DNA of 64,000 nt from an uncultured Oscillospiraceae bacterium (GTDB lineage: Bacteria; Bacillota; Clostridia; Oscillospirales; Acutalibacteraceae), in contig CABUFC010000001.1 in NCBI GenBank assembly GCA_902490735.1, forward strand, positions 336,542 to 400,541, written 5' to 3'. The position numbers and the translations under genes are program-made. The notes under the pieces are model-generated. The model worked only from the letters and a program-made list of their open reading frames with translations, made no database searches and had not been told where the DNA came from. Position 1 is the stretch's first letter. The number at the start of each line of letters is the position of its first letter. Of the stretch, positions 43,876-52,398 are shown piece by piece.

Positions 43876-43906
43876 TTCGGGCGGATAAGAATATTATCCG
43901 CCCGAA
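43876..43906. terminator. Terminator between the Cys-rich peptide gene and mrnC
   Basis: TTCGGGCGGATAA-GAATA-TTATCCGCCCGAA. The minus-strand side continues into six T, so it ends the obgE-mrnC transcript; it can stop the peptide mRNA as well. Confidence 0.85.
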
Positions 43907-43910
43907 TTTG

Positions 43911-44276
43911 CTATTTATCAAAAATTATATCCATGAGTTTATTTAATCTGTCATATTGCTTATTAATAAACAAATATCCATAAAGCGCCTCAAGTCCGGT
44001 TGCTGTATGATATTCAGCTACAGTAGAATGTTTTGGAATGTTGGAGGTCTTTGTATTTCTGCCTCTTTTAAATACAGCCAATTCTTCTTCGGTTAAAAGA
44101 TCTTTAATTTTATTATATGCATCCGACTGAGATGAAGCGTTGGCAAAAGCCACACTTTGTTTATGTAAATCTTTAAGCGGCATGTTTTTTGCGGCAATTC
44201 GTTCTCGTATAAGCAATTCGAAAACCGCGTCGCCTAAAAACGCAAGTGCCGCGCCATTTAAATTTTTATCTTCCAT
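43911..44276 (-). CDS. mrnC: Mini-ribonuclease III
   Basis: 121 residues, an RNase III catalytic domain without the dsRNA-binding domain. LAFLGDAVFELLIRERI is the catalytic helix with acidic metal ligands; KRGRNTKTSNIPKHSTVAEYHTATGLEALYGYLF is the second conserved part. MrnC trims 23S rRNA ends. Starts 2 bases after the obgE stop. Confidence 0.92.
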   Translation of the reverse strand: MEDKNLNGAALAFLGDAVFELLIRERIAAKNMPLKDLHKQSVAFANASSQSDAYNKIKDLLTEEELAVFKRGRNTKTSNIPKHSTVAEYHTATGLEALYGYLFINKQYDRLNKLMDIIFDK

Positions 44277-44278
44277 TT

Positions 44279-45547
44279 TTACTCCACAAAATCAAATTCG
44301 ACATCATAAACAGAAACAGTATCACCGTTTTGTATTCCGTGTTCTTTTAAGGAATCTATAATTCCACTCTCCCGCAGCGCTTTTTGAAAATACTGCATGG
44401 ATTCAAAATCATCGGGGTCGGTATTGTTCATGATTTTTAAAAGCCATGGCGCTTTAATGAAATATACGCCGTCGTTTACGGAAATTTCAAACTCGTTTCT
44501 GTGCTTTGTTACATCTTCCGGCGCTAAAGGCTCGGCTTCATATATTTTTAAGGGAGGAAGTTTTGACAGCCTTTCAGCTGCAGATTTTATAATAACATCT
44601 GTACCCTCGCCAATGGCCGCAATGCAGCTAAAAAAGCTATAGCCCTTGTTTTCAAAGTATTCGCGGTATTTTGACAGCTCATCATCACTTAAAAGGTCGC
44701 ACTTATTTGCAACAACTAATTGTTCTTTTTTTGACAATTCCGGAGAAAACTTTCCAAGCTCTTCATTGATTTTTTTAAAATCTTCTATTGGGTCTCTGCC
44801 TTCGCTGCCGGATATATCCAACACATGAATTAATAATCTGCAGCGTTCAACATGGCGCAAAAACTCTTGCCCTAAGCCAACGCCCGAAGCCGCGCCCTCA
44901 ACTAAACCCGGTATATCGGCAATTACAAAACTTGTTCCGTTTTCAACGCGAACTACGCCTAAAACAGGAGACAAAGTGGTAAAATGATAATTACCGATTT
45001 TGGGTTTTGCTTCACTAACTACCGAGACAAACGTGCTTTTCCCAACATTAGGAAATCCAATAAGCCCGACATCCGCTAAAAGCTTAAGTTCTAATGTAAC
45101 ATTATATTCTTCTCCAGGATTACCCTCTTTTGCAAAACGAGGAATTTGGCGCTTAGGCGTTGCAAAATGTGTGTTACCCCAACCACCGTTTCCACCGCGA
45201 GCAATTGCAACAGGCTTATCTTCCGAAATATCGGCGATAATTCTACCTGTTTCACTATCTTTAACCAAAGTACCAAATGGAACCTTAATAATTAAATCCC
45301 GGCCTTTTTTGCCGTTACAGCGTTTAGCTTTACCGTTTTCTCCATTCTCGGCATGATATTTACGCTTATATCGAAAATCGGCTAAGGTGGAAAGATTACT
45401 GTCGGCAATAAAAACAACGTCGCCGCCTTTTCCTCCATCACCACCGTCAGGTCCGCCATTTGCAACATATTTTTCACGCCTAAAAGAAACGGCGCCGTTG
45501 CCGCCGTTACCAGCTTTTATAAAAATATTTGCTATATCAACAAACAT
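44279..45547 (-). CDS. obgE: GTPase ObgE/CgtA
   Basis: 422 residues. Obg glycine-rich domain (FIKAGNGGNGAVSFRREKYVANGGPDGGDGG), G domain with GFPNVGKST, DIPGLVEGAASGVGLG and NKCD, and a C-terminal OCT domain (about 350-422). Involved in 50S ribosome assembly and stress/sporulation signals. AGGAG precedes ATG 45547. In the rplU-prp-rpmA-obgE-mrnC cluster. Confidence 0.96.
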   Translation of the reverse strand: MFVDIANIFIKAGNGGNGAVSFRREKYVANGGPDGGDGGKGGDVVFIADSNLSTLADFRYKRKYHAENGENGKAKRCNGKKGRDLIIKVPFGTLVKDSETGRIIADISEDKPVAIARGGNGGWGNTHFATPKRQIPRFAKEGNPGEEYNVTLELKLLADVGLIGFPNVGKSTFVSVVSEAKPKIGNYHFTTLSPVLGVVRVENGTSFVIADIPGLVEGAASGVGLGQEFLRHVERCRLLIHVLDISGSEGRDPIEDFKKINEELGKFSPELSKKEQLVVANKCDLLSDDELSKYREYFENKGYSFFSCIAAIGEGTDVIIKSAAERLSKLPPLKIYEAEPLAPEDVTKHRNEFEISVNDGVYFIKAPWLLKIMNNTDPDDFESMQYFQKALRESGIIDSLKEHGIQNGDTVSVYDVEFDFVE

Positions 45548-45555
45548 ATTTACTC

Positions 45556-45906
45556 CTAATAATTATAAAGTGACAATATAAAACTAAAAACTAAAGCAAT
45601 AATTGCAAAAGCTAAAACCCCGCAACCAATTAATAAAGCAATTTTAAAATAATTCGACTTAACATCATTATTTTTGGTATTGCCTTTATATTCATCGATA
45701 ACCGCAAACGCCTTATCGGCATCTATATTAGATGCCGTTACAATATAGCTATTGCCGGATATATTATTAAGCATTTGCAGTTTATGTTTTTTTGGAGAAT
45801 AGAGTTCTTTTTTTGCACTGCTTACTCCTGCGTTTTGCAAAAGGCTTTCAATATACTCAGCGTCGAAAATACCGGTAGGTCCGTATACAATCATTACATC
45901 TTCCAT
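45556..45906 (-). CDS. DUF2007-type protein with C-terminal membrane helix
   Basis: 116 residues. The N-terminal ~70 residues (IVYGPTGIFDAEYIESLLQNAGVSSAKKEL, then NSYIVTASNIDADKAFAVIDEYK) show the small alpha-beta fold called DUF2007 or putative signal-transducing protein, ending in a single TM helix (FKIALLIGCGVLAFAIIALVFSFIL). No enzyme residues visible. It lies inserted in the obg cluster between rpmA and obgE; its role is unknown. Confidence 0.65.
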   Translation of the reverse strand: MEDVMIVYGPTGIFDAEYIESLLQNAGVSSAKKELYSPKKHKLQMLNNISGNSYIVTASNIDADKAFAVIDEYKGNTKNNDVKSNYFKIALLIGCGVLAFAIIALVFSFILSLYNY

Positions 45907-45948
45907 ATTGTTAAAAAAATAGCCCGGAAATTCCCGGGCATTAATTAA

Positions 45949-46227
45949 TTAGTCTGCTACTATGCTGACTTTTTTGCGATTTTTACCAAGACGTTCAAAT
46001 TTTACTCTGCCATCAGATAAAGCAAACAAAGTATCATCTGAGCCTTTGCCAACATTTTCACCGGGATGAATATGTGTGCCTCTTTGACGTACTAATATGT
46101 TGCCAGCCAAAACGAACTGACCGTCGCCTCTTTTAACACCAAGTCTTTTTGATTCGCTGTCTCTGCCGTTTTTGGTAGAGCCAACACCTTTCTTATGCGC
46201 AAATAAAGTAATGTTTATTTTTAACAT
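45949..46227 (-). CDS. rpmA: 50S ribosomal protein L27
   Basis: Start chosen at ATG 46227, 9 bases after GGAGG; 92 residues. The N-terminal MLKINITLFA is the Firmicute extension that Prp cuts off before the mature HKKGVGSTKNGRDSESKRLG. RGTHIHPGENVGKGSDDTLFAL confirms L27. The prp gene immediately upstream fits. Confidence 0.96.
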   Translation of the reverse strand: MLKINITLFAHKKGVGSTKNGRDSESKRLGVKRGDGQFVLAGNILVRQRGTHIHPGENVGKGSDDTLFALSDGRVKFERLGKNRKKVSIVAD

Positions 46228-46228
46228 A

Positions 46229-46549
46229 TTATTTTTCCTCCGATTCAATATGTATAATGCTTTTATACTGGTCATAAAGCCCTTCGATATGAAGTTTAAA
46301 ACCCCTTAAAATATCTTGAGCATCATCGATTTTATTTTTTAAGCTTATGCTCATAAAACCGTCTGAAACAGACACATCCGCATCAGCGCAAACAACATCG
46401 GTCACAGTATTAACTGCCATATATGCGGCGCTTGAAATCGCCGTGCAAACAAGCCTGCCGATATCATCGTGCGCATTTTTTGTAGAATGCCCACAAACGG
46501 TAAAACCTACTATCTGATTATCACAGTAAATAAATTTTACCGAAGTCAT
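46229..46549 (-). CDS. prp: Ribosomal-processing cysteine protease Prp
   Basis: 106 residues. Catalytic His in VCGHSTKNA (about residue 20) and Cys in RLVCTAISS (about residue 34), separated as in known Prp. It trims the N-terminal extension of L27. Between rplU and rpmA; starts 2 bases after the rplU stop. Confidence 0.95.
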   Translation of the reverse strand: MTSVKFIYCDNQIVGFTVCGHSTKNAHDDIGRLVCTAISSAAYMAVNTVTDVVCADADVSVSDGFMSISLKNKIDDAQDILRGFKLHIEGLYDQYKSIIHIESEEK

Positions 46550-46551
46550 TA

Positions 46552-46863
46552 TTATTCGATACTCTCAATCTTAACTTTTGTATAGGGCTGTCTGTGGCCG
46601 AGCTTTCTGGCGCTGCCCTTTTTAGGCTTATAAGTAAAAACTGTAATTTTTTTAGATTTTCCGTTTTTTACAACAGTTGCGGTGACTGTGGCGCCTGCTA
46701 CATAGGGCTTGCCAACCTTAACAGCACCCTTGTCGGGGCTTAATAATACAACCTTGTCAAAAACTACACTTTCATTTTCGTTGGCGTTTAGCTTTTCTAC
46801 GAAAATTTCATCGCCAACTTGTACACGGTGCTGTTTACCGCCGGTTTCAATAATTGCGTACAT
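46552..46863 (-). CDS. rplU: 50S ribosomal protein L21
   Basis: 103 residues: MYAIIETGGKQHRVQVGDEIFVEKL and the C-terminal SARKLGHRQPYTKVKIESI. First gene of the cluster, with AAGGTTGATG as ribosome site. A leader of about 80 bases lies between promoter and start. Confidence 0.96.
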   Translation of the reverse strand: MYAIIETGGKQHRVQVGDEIFVEKLNANENESVVFDKVVLLSPDKGAVKVGKPYVAGATVTATVVKNGKSKKITVFTYKPKKGSARKLGHRQPYTKVKIESIE

Positions 46864-46977
46864 ATTTCATCAACCTTTTTATAGACTCGCTATTTTAGGC
46901 GAAAGATATATTCTTTACTTTAAAAAGCCCAAAATACGCGGCTTAAATAGTTTACCACTAAATGTCAATTAAGTCAA
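46864..46977 (-). promoter_or_regulatory. Promoter and leader of rplU (possible L21 leader)
   Basis: Minus-strand TTGACT (46972-46977), 17-base spacer, TAAACT (46949-46954). The ~80-base leader contains small inverted segments around GCCGCG/GGGCTTTTTAAAG. Firmicutes carry an L21 autoregulatory leader at this place; I cannot confirm the fold by eye. Confidence 0.45.
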
Positions 46978-47006
46978 GTCTTTTTAGAATATTAATATTT
47001 TATTCA

Positions 47007-47035
47007 TTGACAAATATTATTAAATATAATATACT
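47007..47035 (+). promoter_or_regulatory. Promoter of trhA
   Basis: TTGACA (47007-47012), 17-base spacer, TATACT (47030-47035), 31 bases before ATG 47067. Confidence 0.7.
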
Positions 47036-47066
47036 ATTTTCAAAATTCGCATTTTGGGAGCATGCC

Positions 47067-47738
47067 ATGGCAAGAATAAAACTTAAAGACCGCCTGCTTC
47101 CCTCATACACAAGAGGTGAAGAGATTTTTAACATGGTAACCCATATTGTGGGAGCCGCCATTGGAATTATTGCGCTTGTTATGTGTGTTATAAAATCAGC
47201 GTTAAAAGCAGACGTCCCTGCAGTATTATGCAGTATAGCTTACGGTATTAGCTTTATAATACTGTATACAATGTCAAGCATATATCACGGCCTTAAACCG
47301 CCAAACGCGAAAAAGATTTTTCAAATAATAGATCACTGTACAATTTATTTTTTGATTGCCGGCACCTACACACCGATAACGGTTCTTGCATTAACGAAAA
47401 CAGCGCCGGTTGCTGCGTGGATTATTTTCGGCTTGGTTTGGGGGCTTACGGCACTTGCCGTAACTTTAACTGCTATCGATTTAAAAATGTACAGATATTT
47501 TTCATTTACGTGCTATATTGTGATGGGCTGGTGTATAATTTTTGCAATAGGTCCGCTTAACAAGGCAATCGGATCTATGGGGACATTTTATTTGGTTTTA
47601 GGCGGAGTTTTATATTCTGTAGGTGCAATATTTTTTCTTGTAGGAACTAAGATAAAATATATTCACTCAATATTTCATATATTTGTGTGCTTAGGAAGCA
47701 TAGCACAATTAATTACGATTCTTTTTTACGTAATTTAA
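47067..47738 (+). CDS. trhA: Hemolysin III / TrhA family membrane protein
   Basis: Start chosen at ATG 47067 (MARIKLKDRLLP), 6 bases after GGGAG; 223 residues. Seven TM helices. The PAQR-like metal site is visible: MVTHIVGAAIG, SSIYHGLKP, DHCTIYFLIAGTYTP and IHSIFHIFVCLGS. TrhA proteins set membrane lipid balance; older name hemolysin III is misleading. Confidence 0.92.
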   Translation: MARIKLKDRLLPSYTRGEEIFNMVTHIVGAAIGIIALVMCVIKSALKADVPAVLCSIAYGISFIILYTMSSIYHGLKPPNAKKIFQIIDHCTIYFLIAGTYTPITVLALTKTAPVAAWIIFGLVWGLTALAVTLTAIDLKMYRYFSFTCYIVMGWCIIFAIGPLNKAIGSMGTFYLVLGGVLYSVGAIFFLVGTKIKYIHSIFHIFVCLGSIAQLITILFYVI

Positions 47739-47767
47739 AGCTCTTAACAAAAGTTAAGAGCTTTTTT
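47738..47767 (+). terminator. Terminator between trhA and the htrA-like gene
   Basis: AAGCTCTTAAC-AAAA-GTTAAGAGCTT and a T-run ending at 47767. Confidence 0.85.
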
Positions 47768-47768
47768 A

Positions 47769-49067
47769 TTAGTCTATATCCGGAAATGAAAATTCAGAAG
47801 AATTATAGTTTGATTCATTTTTATTTGATGATTCGTTAGCATTATAGCTGCTGTTTCCGCGGTCAGGCATCAATTTTATAGATGTATTTATTGTGGCGCC
47901 ATCTGCAGTCACTGCTGTAATACTAATGCTGTCGCCGGGTACCGAATTTTCTATAACATCAAGCATAACATTAGAGTCGTAAATTTCTCTTCCGTTTACT
48001 GTAGTTATTATATCGTCTGCTTTTAGCTTACCATATGCATCACTGGTTTCATCAATATTTATTATTTTCATTCCGCGAACAGATTTATTAACTTCGGCTG
48101 TAACTTCATCAACGAACTGATAAGTAACACCTATTTTGGCTCTAAAATTCACATAACCGTTTTTAATAAGAGATTCTGCAATTTTTATGGCTTTAACCGA
48201 TGGAATGGCATAACTAACACTTTCGTAATCATCACCTTTTAGTTTTGCAGAAGTCACTCCAATTACCTGACCGTACATATTGCAAAGCGCACCACCGGAC
48301 GAACCGGGATTTATAGCGGCGTCTGTTTGGATGAATGTCTCGGCATACGAAGTTGTAGTTAAGCTTTCGGCAGTGGTCGCACTTACGCGAACACTTTTTG
48401 CCGAGATAATGCCTTTTGTAATTTTTGAGTCGTCATATACGCTTCCGAATCTGCCGATGGCTACAACTTCTTCGCCATTAGTAATTTTTGAAGAATCTCC
48501 AAAATTAGCGGCAGTTAAATTTGAAGCCGAAGCTTTTAAAACAGCAATATCGCTGCGTGAATCACCAGCAATGTACTTTGCATCTAATGAAGAAAAATCA
48601 TTCAAAATAATTTTAAACTTAGCGTTTTGTATGCCGGAATATATATGATCGTTTGTAATAATATATCCGTCGGAAGAAATAACCACACCGCTTGCAAACG
48701 TTTTAGCACCGGAATCGTTATAAACAACGATACCGACTATACTTTTATCGACAGCATTAAAAACTTCATCTGCAGTCATATAGCTATACGAATTATAATC
48801 GGCTATTTCCTGTTTAGGTTTAAAATTTGAATTCAAATATTCGCCCGCATAATAACCGCCGCAGCATACTATCAATAATGACAGTGCCACTACCAAAATT
48901 GTAATATAAAGTTTAAATTTTGATTTTTTCGCAGGCGTTTTTTCTTCTAAAGAAACAACTGTATTTTCGGCGTCGGGTTGTATCCCCGGATTTTCCTCGG
49001 CGTTGTTAATATCTTCTAAAACGGCCTCGGATTGGTTTAAAATTTCATTATTTTGCTCTTCTGACAT
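47769..49067 (-). CDS. HtrA/DegP-like membrane serine protease with PDZ
   Basis: 432 residues. N-terminal cytosolic acidic stretch, one TM helix (LYITILVVALSLLIVCCGGYYAG), trypsin-like domain with catalytic His (ITNDHIYS), Asp (DSRSDIAVLKA) and Ser (NPGSSGGALC), and one C-terminal PDZ domain (GMKIINIDETSDAYGKLKADDIITTVNG). It degrades misfolded proteins outside the membrane. Third in an operon with a response regulator and kinase, 10 bases after the kinase gene; probably a target of the same stress signal. Confidence 0.93.
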   Translation of the reverse strand: MSEEQNNEILNQSEAVLEDINNAEENPGIQPDAENTVVSLEEKTPAKKSKFKLYITILVVALSLLIVCCGGYYAGEYLNSNFKPKQEIADYNSYSYMTADEVFNAVDKSIVGIVVYNDSGAKTFASGVVISSDGYIITNDHIYSGIQNAKFKIILNDFSSLDAKYIAGDSRSDIAVLKASASNLTAANFGDSSKITNGEEVVAIGRFGSVYDDSKITKGIISAKSVRVSATTAESLTTTSYAETFIQTDAAINPGSSGGALCNMYGQVIGVTSAKLKGDDYESVSYAIPSVKAIKIAESLIKNGYVNFRAKIGVTYQFVDEVTAEVNKSVRGMKIINIDETSDAYGKLKADDIITTVNGREIYDSNVMLDVIENSVPGDSISITAVTADGATINTSIKLMPDRGNSSYNANESSNKNESNYNSSEFSFPDID

Positions 49068-49077
49068 TATTATTCTC

Positions 49078-50511
49078 CTACTGTTTTATAACATTTTTTA
49101 ATACAAAATCAAACTCAGTGCACTGAGCATCATTTATTTTAACAGCAATGCTGCCGTTATTAAGCTCTAATATTGTCTTTACTATATAAAGCCCAAGACC
49201 TGTACTGTCCTTTACATTTGAACGCGCCTTATCGCCTTTATAGAATCTGTCAAAAATAAAAGGTAAATCATCTTTTTGAATAGTTTCGCCGCTGTTTACT
49301 ATTTTAAAATAAAAATCATTCTTTTTAATGTTAAAATCTATTTTAATAAAACCGTTATCTTCATTAAACTTAATCGCATTATCGATTAAATTATATACAA
49401 CCTGAAAGATTAGATCGTAATCGGCGAAAATGTTTATACTGCTTGTTTTATCTAATCCTTCTATTTTAATGTTCTTACTTTCAATAACCTTTTCCTTGGA
49501 AAAAAGAATATCAAAAACCATTTTTTGTATATCAAATGAAGTGGGATTTATTTCCCTCTCGCCTGCTTCAAGCTTCGCAATATCAAACATCGATTCAACA
49601 AGCCTTGTAAGTCTTTTTACTTCGTTAGATGCAATAGTTAAATATTTTGTTCTATCGCTTTTGGGAATTGTTCCGTCTAATATGCCGTCAATAAACCCGC
49701 CTATTGATGTCATAGGAGTTCGCAATTCATGAGAAATATTTGCAACAAAATTTTTCCTTGTGGACTCGTTTATTACAAGGGCTTCAGTCATTTCATTAAA
49801 GCTTAGTGCAAGTTCTCCGATTTCATCCTTAGAAACAACAGGAATTCTTTTAGAAAAATCTCCTGCGGCAACACATTTTGAAGCGTCGGACATAAGCTTT
49901 AACGGCAAAACAAATCTATAAGAAATAAAATATTCCATGATAAAAAGAATCACTAAAGGGAAAATCATTGAAATGCCAAAAATTTTAACAACCTCTGAAA
50001 ACATATTTTGAATGTTTTTATAGGGTGTAGTTACAAAAACGGCACCGAATGTAGATCCACCTTGCTTAGAAAGCGGTATGGCGCAGGTAAAGCACGGTTC
50101 GTCATAGTATTCGGTAAATTCGGAATCACTCTCGTATTTTTCAACCGTCGCAACTTTCATAATGCCGTTTGGAATATAATTGTCCACATGTTTACAGCTG
50201 CCTGATGTATACCAATCGTCGCAACCGCAGGCTAAAGGCTTTCCATATGTATCAACTATTAGAATATAACTTCCGTTGGAGTTTTCCATAGCATGAATAG
50301 CATCGCTTAGTTCATCGTTTATAGTAGGAAAAACACTGTTATACGAAACAACAGAAATAGAATGGCAATATTCATACATCAGCTGTCTTTTAGCATTAAT
50401 AAGATAGTCGTTTACAAAATATCCAACAACACACATTATTATGGTCATAGCAAACACTATTAAAACCACTGTGGTTAGAAAAAATTTCCTAAAAAACCGG
50501 GAACGTATCAT
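49078..50511 (-). CDS. HAMP-HisKA sensor histidine kinase with Cys-rich sensor domain
   Basis: 477 residues: TM1 (about 12-33), an extracellular domain of about 135 residues, TM2, HAMP, HisKA (FVANISHELRTPMTSIGGF, phospho-His) and HATPase (FQVVYNLIDNAIKFNE, STGLGLYIVKTI). The sensor holds five Cys in two groups, ACGCDDWYTSGSCKH and EPCFTC, plus a His, hinting at metal or redox sensing. Start ATG 50511 directly abuts the regulator stop. Confidence 0.9.
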   Translation of the reverse strand: MIRSRFFRKFFLTTVVLIVFAMTIIMCVVGYFVNDYLINAKRQLMYEYCHSISVVSYNSVFPTINDELSDAIHAMENSNGSYILIVDTYGKPLACGCDDWYTSGSCKHVDNYIPNGIMKVATVEKYESDSEFTEYYDEPCFTCAIPLSKQGGSTFGAVFVTTPYKNIQNMFSEVVKIFGISMIFPLVILFIMEYFISYRFVLPLKLMSDASKCVAAGDFSKRIPVVSKDEIGELALSFNEMTEALVINESTRKNFVANISHELRTPMTSIGGFIDGILDGTIPKSDRTKYLTIASNEVKRLTRLVESMFDIAKLEAGEREINPTSFDIQKMVFDILFSKEKVIESKNIKIEGLDKTSSINIFADYDLIFQVVYNLIDNAIKFNEDNGFIKIDFNIKKNDFYFKIVNSGETIQKDDLPFIFDRFYKGDKARSNVKDSTGLGLYIVKTILELNNGSIAVKINDAQCTEFDFVLKNVIKQ

Positions 50512-51198
50512 TTATAAAACCTCAAACTTGTAGCCAACACCCCAAACGGTTTTTAAAGACCACAGTTTTGAAACTCCGTCAAGTTTTTCACGTATTCTTT
50601 TGATATGTACGTCTACAGTTCTTGAATCGCCGTAATAAACAAAACCCCACACATCGTCTAAAAGCTTATCTCTTGTAAAAACTTTATTCGGATTATTTGC
50701 CAAATGAAACAAAAGCTCCAATTCTTTAGGCGGAGTATCCACCTCTTTCCCGTTGACTATAAGCTGATATGTGGTTAAATTAATGCAGAGTTTATCATAA
50801 TTTACAACCTTTTGATCATCGTAAAAATTCGGATAACTTCTGCGCAAAACAGCTTTAATTCTGTACATAAGCTCTTTTGTGTCAAAAGGTTTTGAAACGT
50901 AATCATCAGCTCCAAGTTCAAAACCTAATATTTTATCAAACGTTTCGCCTTTTGCCGTCAGCATGATAACGGGAGTTTTTGCAGTTTTTCTTATTTCCCG
51001 CAAAACCTGCCATCCGTCAAGCTTTGGCATCATAACGTCGAGTAAAATCAAGCTTGGCTTATATGAATTAAATAATTCAAGCGCCGCCTTACCATCATTA
51101 GCTACTGCTAAATCAAAATTTTCACGTTGTATATACAGCCTTAAAAGCTCACAGATATTATTATCATCATCAACAATTAAAATTTTTGTATTCTCCAT
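50512..51198 (-). CDS. OmpR-family response regulator
   Basis: Start chosen at ATG 51198 (MENTKILIVDDD), 6 bases after GGGAGG, giving 228 residues; the longer frame has no ribosome site. Receiver domain with acidic pocket (VDDD), phospho-Asp in LILLDVMMPKLDG and Lys in YVSKPFD; C-terminal winged helix (TPPKELELLFHLANNPNKVFTRDKLLDDVWGF). Partner of the adjacent kinase. Confidence 0.95.
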   Translation of the reverse strand: MENTKILIVDDDNNICELLRLYIQRENFDLAVANDGKAALELFNSYKPSLILLDVMMPKLDGWQVLREIRKTAKTPVIMLTAKGETFDKILGFELGADDYVSKPFDTKELMYRIKAVLRRSYPNFYDDQKVVNYDKLCINLTTYQLIVNGKEVDTPPKELELLFHLANNPNKVFTRDKLLDDVWGFVYYGDSRTVDVHIKRIREKLDGVSKLWSLKTVWGVGYKFEVL

Positions 51199-51322
51199 AT
51201 ACAGCCTCCCGGGTATAATAATATCATAAAAAAGCTTTAAAATTATGAATGATGTGTTAACAATTATAAAGAAAAGACCGTTCAACACATTCTGCGCTGA
51301 ACGGCTAGACAAATTATAATAA

Positions 51323-51601
51323 TTATGCCTCTTCTTTCATTTTTGCAAAGCATTCGCTACAATAAACCGGGCGATCATCGCGAGGAGCGAACGGTACCTT
51401 TGCTACACCACCGCAAGCAGCGCATGTTGCTTCGTGCATTTCCCTAGGTGCTCTGTTTGCGTTTTTACGCTTGTCACGGCAAGCCTTACAACGCTGTGGC
51501 TCATTTACAAAGCCTTTGGATTCGAAAAATTCCTGTTCATCGGCGGTGAAAACAAATTCTTCTCCACAATCTTTGCAGATCAGGGTCTTGTCTTCAAACA
51601 T
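51323..51601 (-). CDS. Small zinc-ribbon protein
   Basis: 92 residues with four CxxC pairs: LICKDCGEEF, RCKACRDKR, CAACGGVAKV and YCSECFAKM, giving two zinc ribbons. Many Clostridia have this protein annotated as zinc-ribbon domain-containing; function unknown. GAGGTACAAAAC precedes ATG 51601. A 105-base gap upstream shows no clear promoter; a GACCGTTCA/TGAACGGCT inverted repeat at about 51278-51304 lies behind it. Confidence 0.8.
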   Translation of the reverse strand: MFEDKTLICKDCGEEFVFTADEQEFFESKGFVNEPQRCKACRDKRKNANRAPREMHEATCAACGGVAKVPFAPRDDRPVYCSECFAKMKEEA

Positions 51602-51706
51602 GTTTTGTACCTCTTTCGATTTGTTTTTTGCCCTTGCCGGAATTGCACCGTCACCTTAGGAAACAAAAGTCTTCTAATCAAAGCTACTTAGGGCATATAT
51701 TATTAT

Positions 51707-52261
51707 TTACGACTTTTTAGTGATTTTTTTCTTTATACGCTGCAATGCATTATCAACAGACTTTTTAGAGATTGAAAGTTTTTCAGAAATTTTTTCATAA
51801 CTTTCGCCATTAAAATACATAAAAAGGACTTCACGTTCTAAGTTAGAAAGTCTATTAAACAACTGTTCTTGCAAAAACTTAAAATCTTCTTTGGCTATTA
51901 TTATCCTCTCAGGACTTTCTGACACATCGGAAATCTCTTCTAAAGGGACAATATTTCCGTTTGGAATTTCTTTTTTACGCAAGGATTTTTTTAAAACGCC
52001 GATAAGCATCCTGCGCATACAAAGATAACAAAATGTCGAAAAATTGGTAACACCAAAATTATACGCATTTATAGCCGTAAAAAAACCGATAGTAGCTTCT
52101 TGCACTAAATCATCAATTTCATAGGAATAACCCTGAAACGAATAAGACATTGTTTTAATTTTAGGCAGATATCGCGAATATAAACAATTAAAAGCATTAT
52201 CATCGCCGTTGCGAACCATACGAACAAGTTGTTCATCGCTTAAATTATTGAAACAATCCAT
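51707..52261 (-). CDS. Sigma-70 family RNA polymerase sigma factor (SigH-like)
   Basis: 184 residues. Region 2 is complete: LSDEQLVRMVRNGDDNAFNCLYSRY, DDLVQEATIGFFTAINAYNF, NFSTFCYLCMRRML. Region 4 has an HTH (ESYEKISEKLSISKKSVDNALQRI). The early EQLVxxxxxGDxxA and DLVQEAxIGF resemble sporulation sigma-H more than an ECF factor. The length is short for SigH. Single gene, GGCGGT as weak ribosome site. Confidence 0.75.
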   Translation of the reverse strand: MDCFNNLSDEQLVRMVRNGDDNAFNCLYSRYLPKIKTMSYSFQGYSYEIDDLVQEATIGFFTAINAYNFGVTNFSTFCYLCMRRMLIGVLKKSLRKKEIPNGNIVPLEEISDVSESPERIIIAKEDFKFLQEQLFNRLSNLEREVLFMYFNGESYEKISEKLSISKKSVDNALQRIKKKITKKS

Positions 52262-52342
52262 GAAATACCGCCAAAAAATTTTTCATACGCTTATATTTAT
52301 TATAAGTATATAACAAAAATTATCCATTGTCAAGTCAAATCA

Positions 52343-52371
52343 TTGACATATTCTATAAAAAAAGATATAAT
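52343..52371 (+). promoter_or_regulatory. Promoter of the phosphoglucomutase gene
   Basis: TTGACA (52343-52348), 17-base spacer, TATAAT (52366-52371): full consensus. Confidence 0.8.
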
Positions 52372-52398
52372 TATTAAAAAACACAGGGAGCAAATAAT

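Noticed and set aside
44788..45581. Several antisense open frames over obgE
   Set aside because: They follow the codon pattern of obgE on the other strand and have no ribosome sites or family features.
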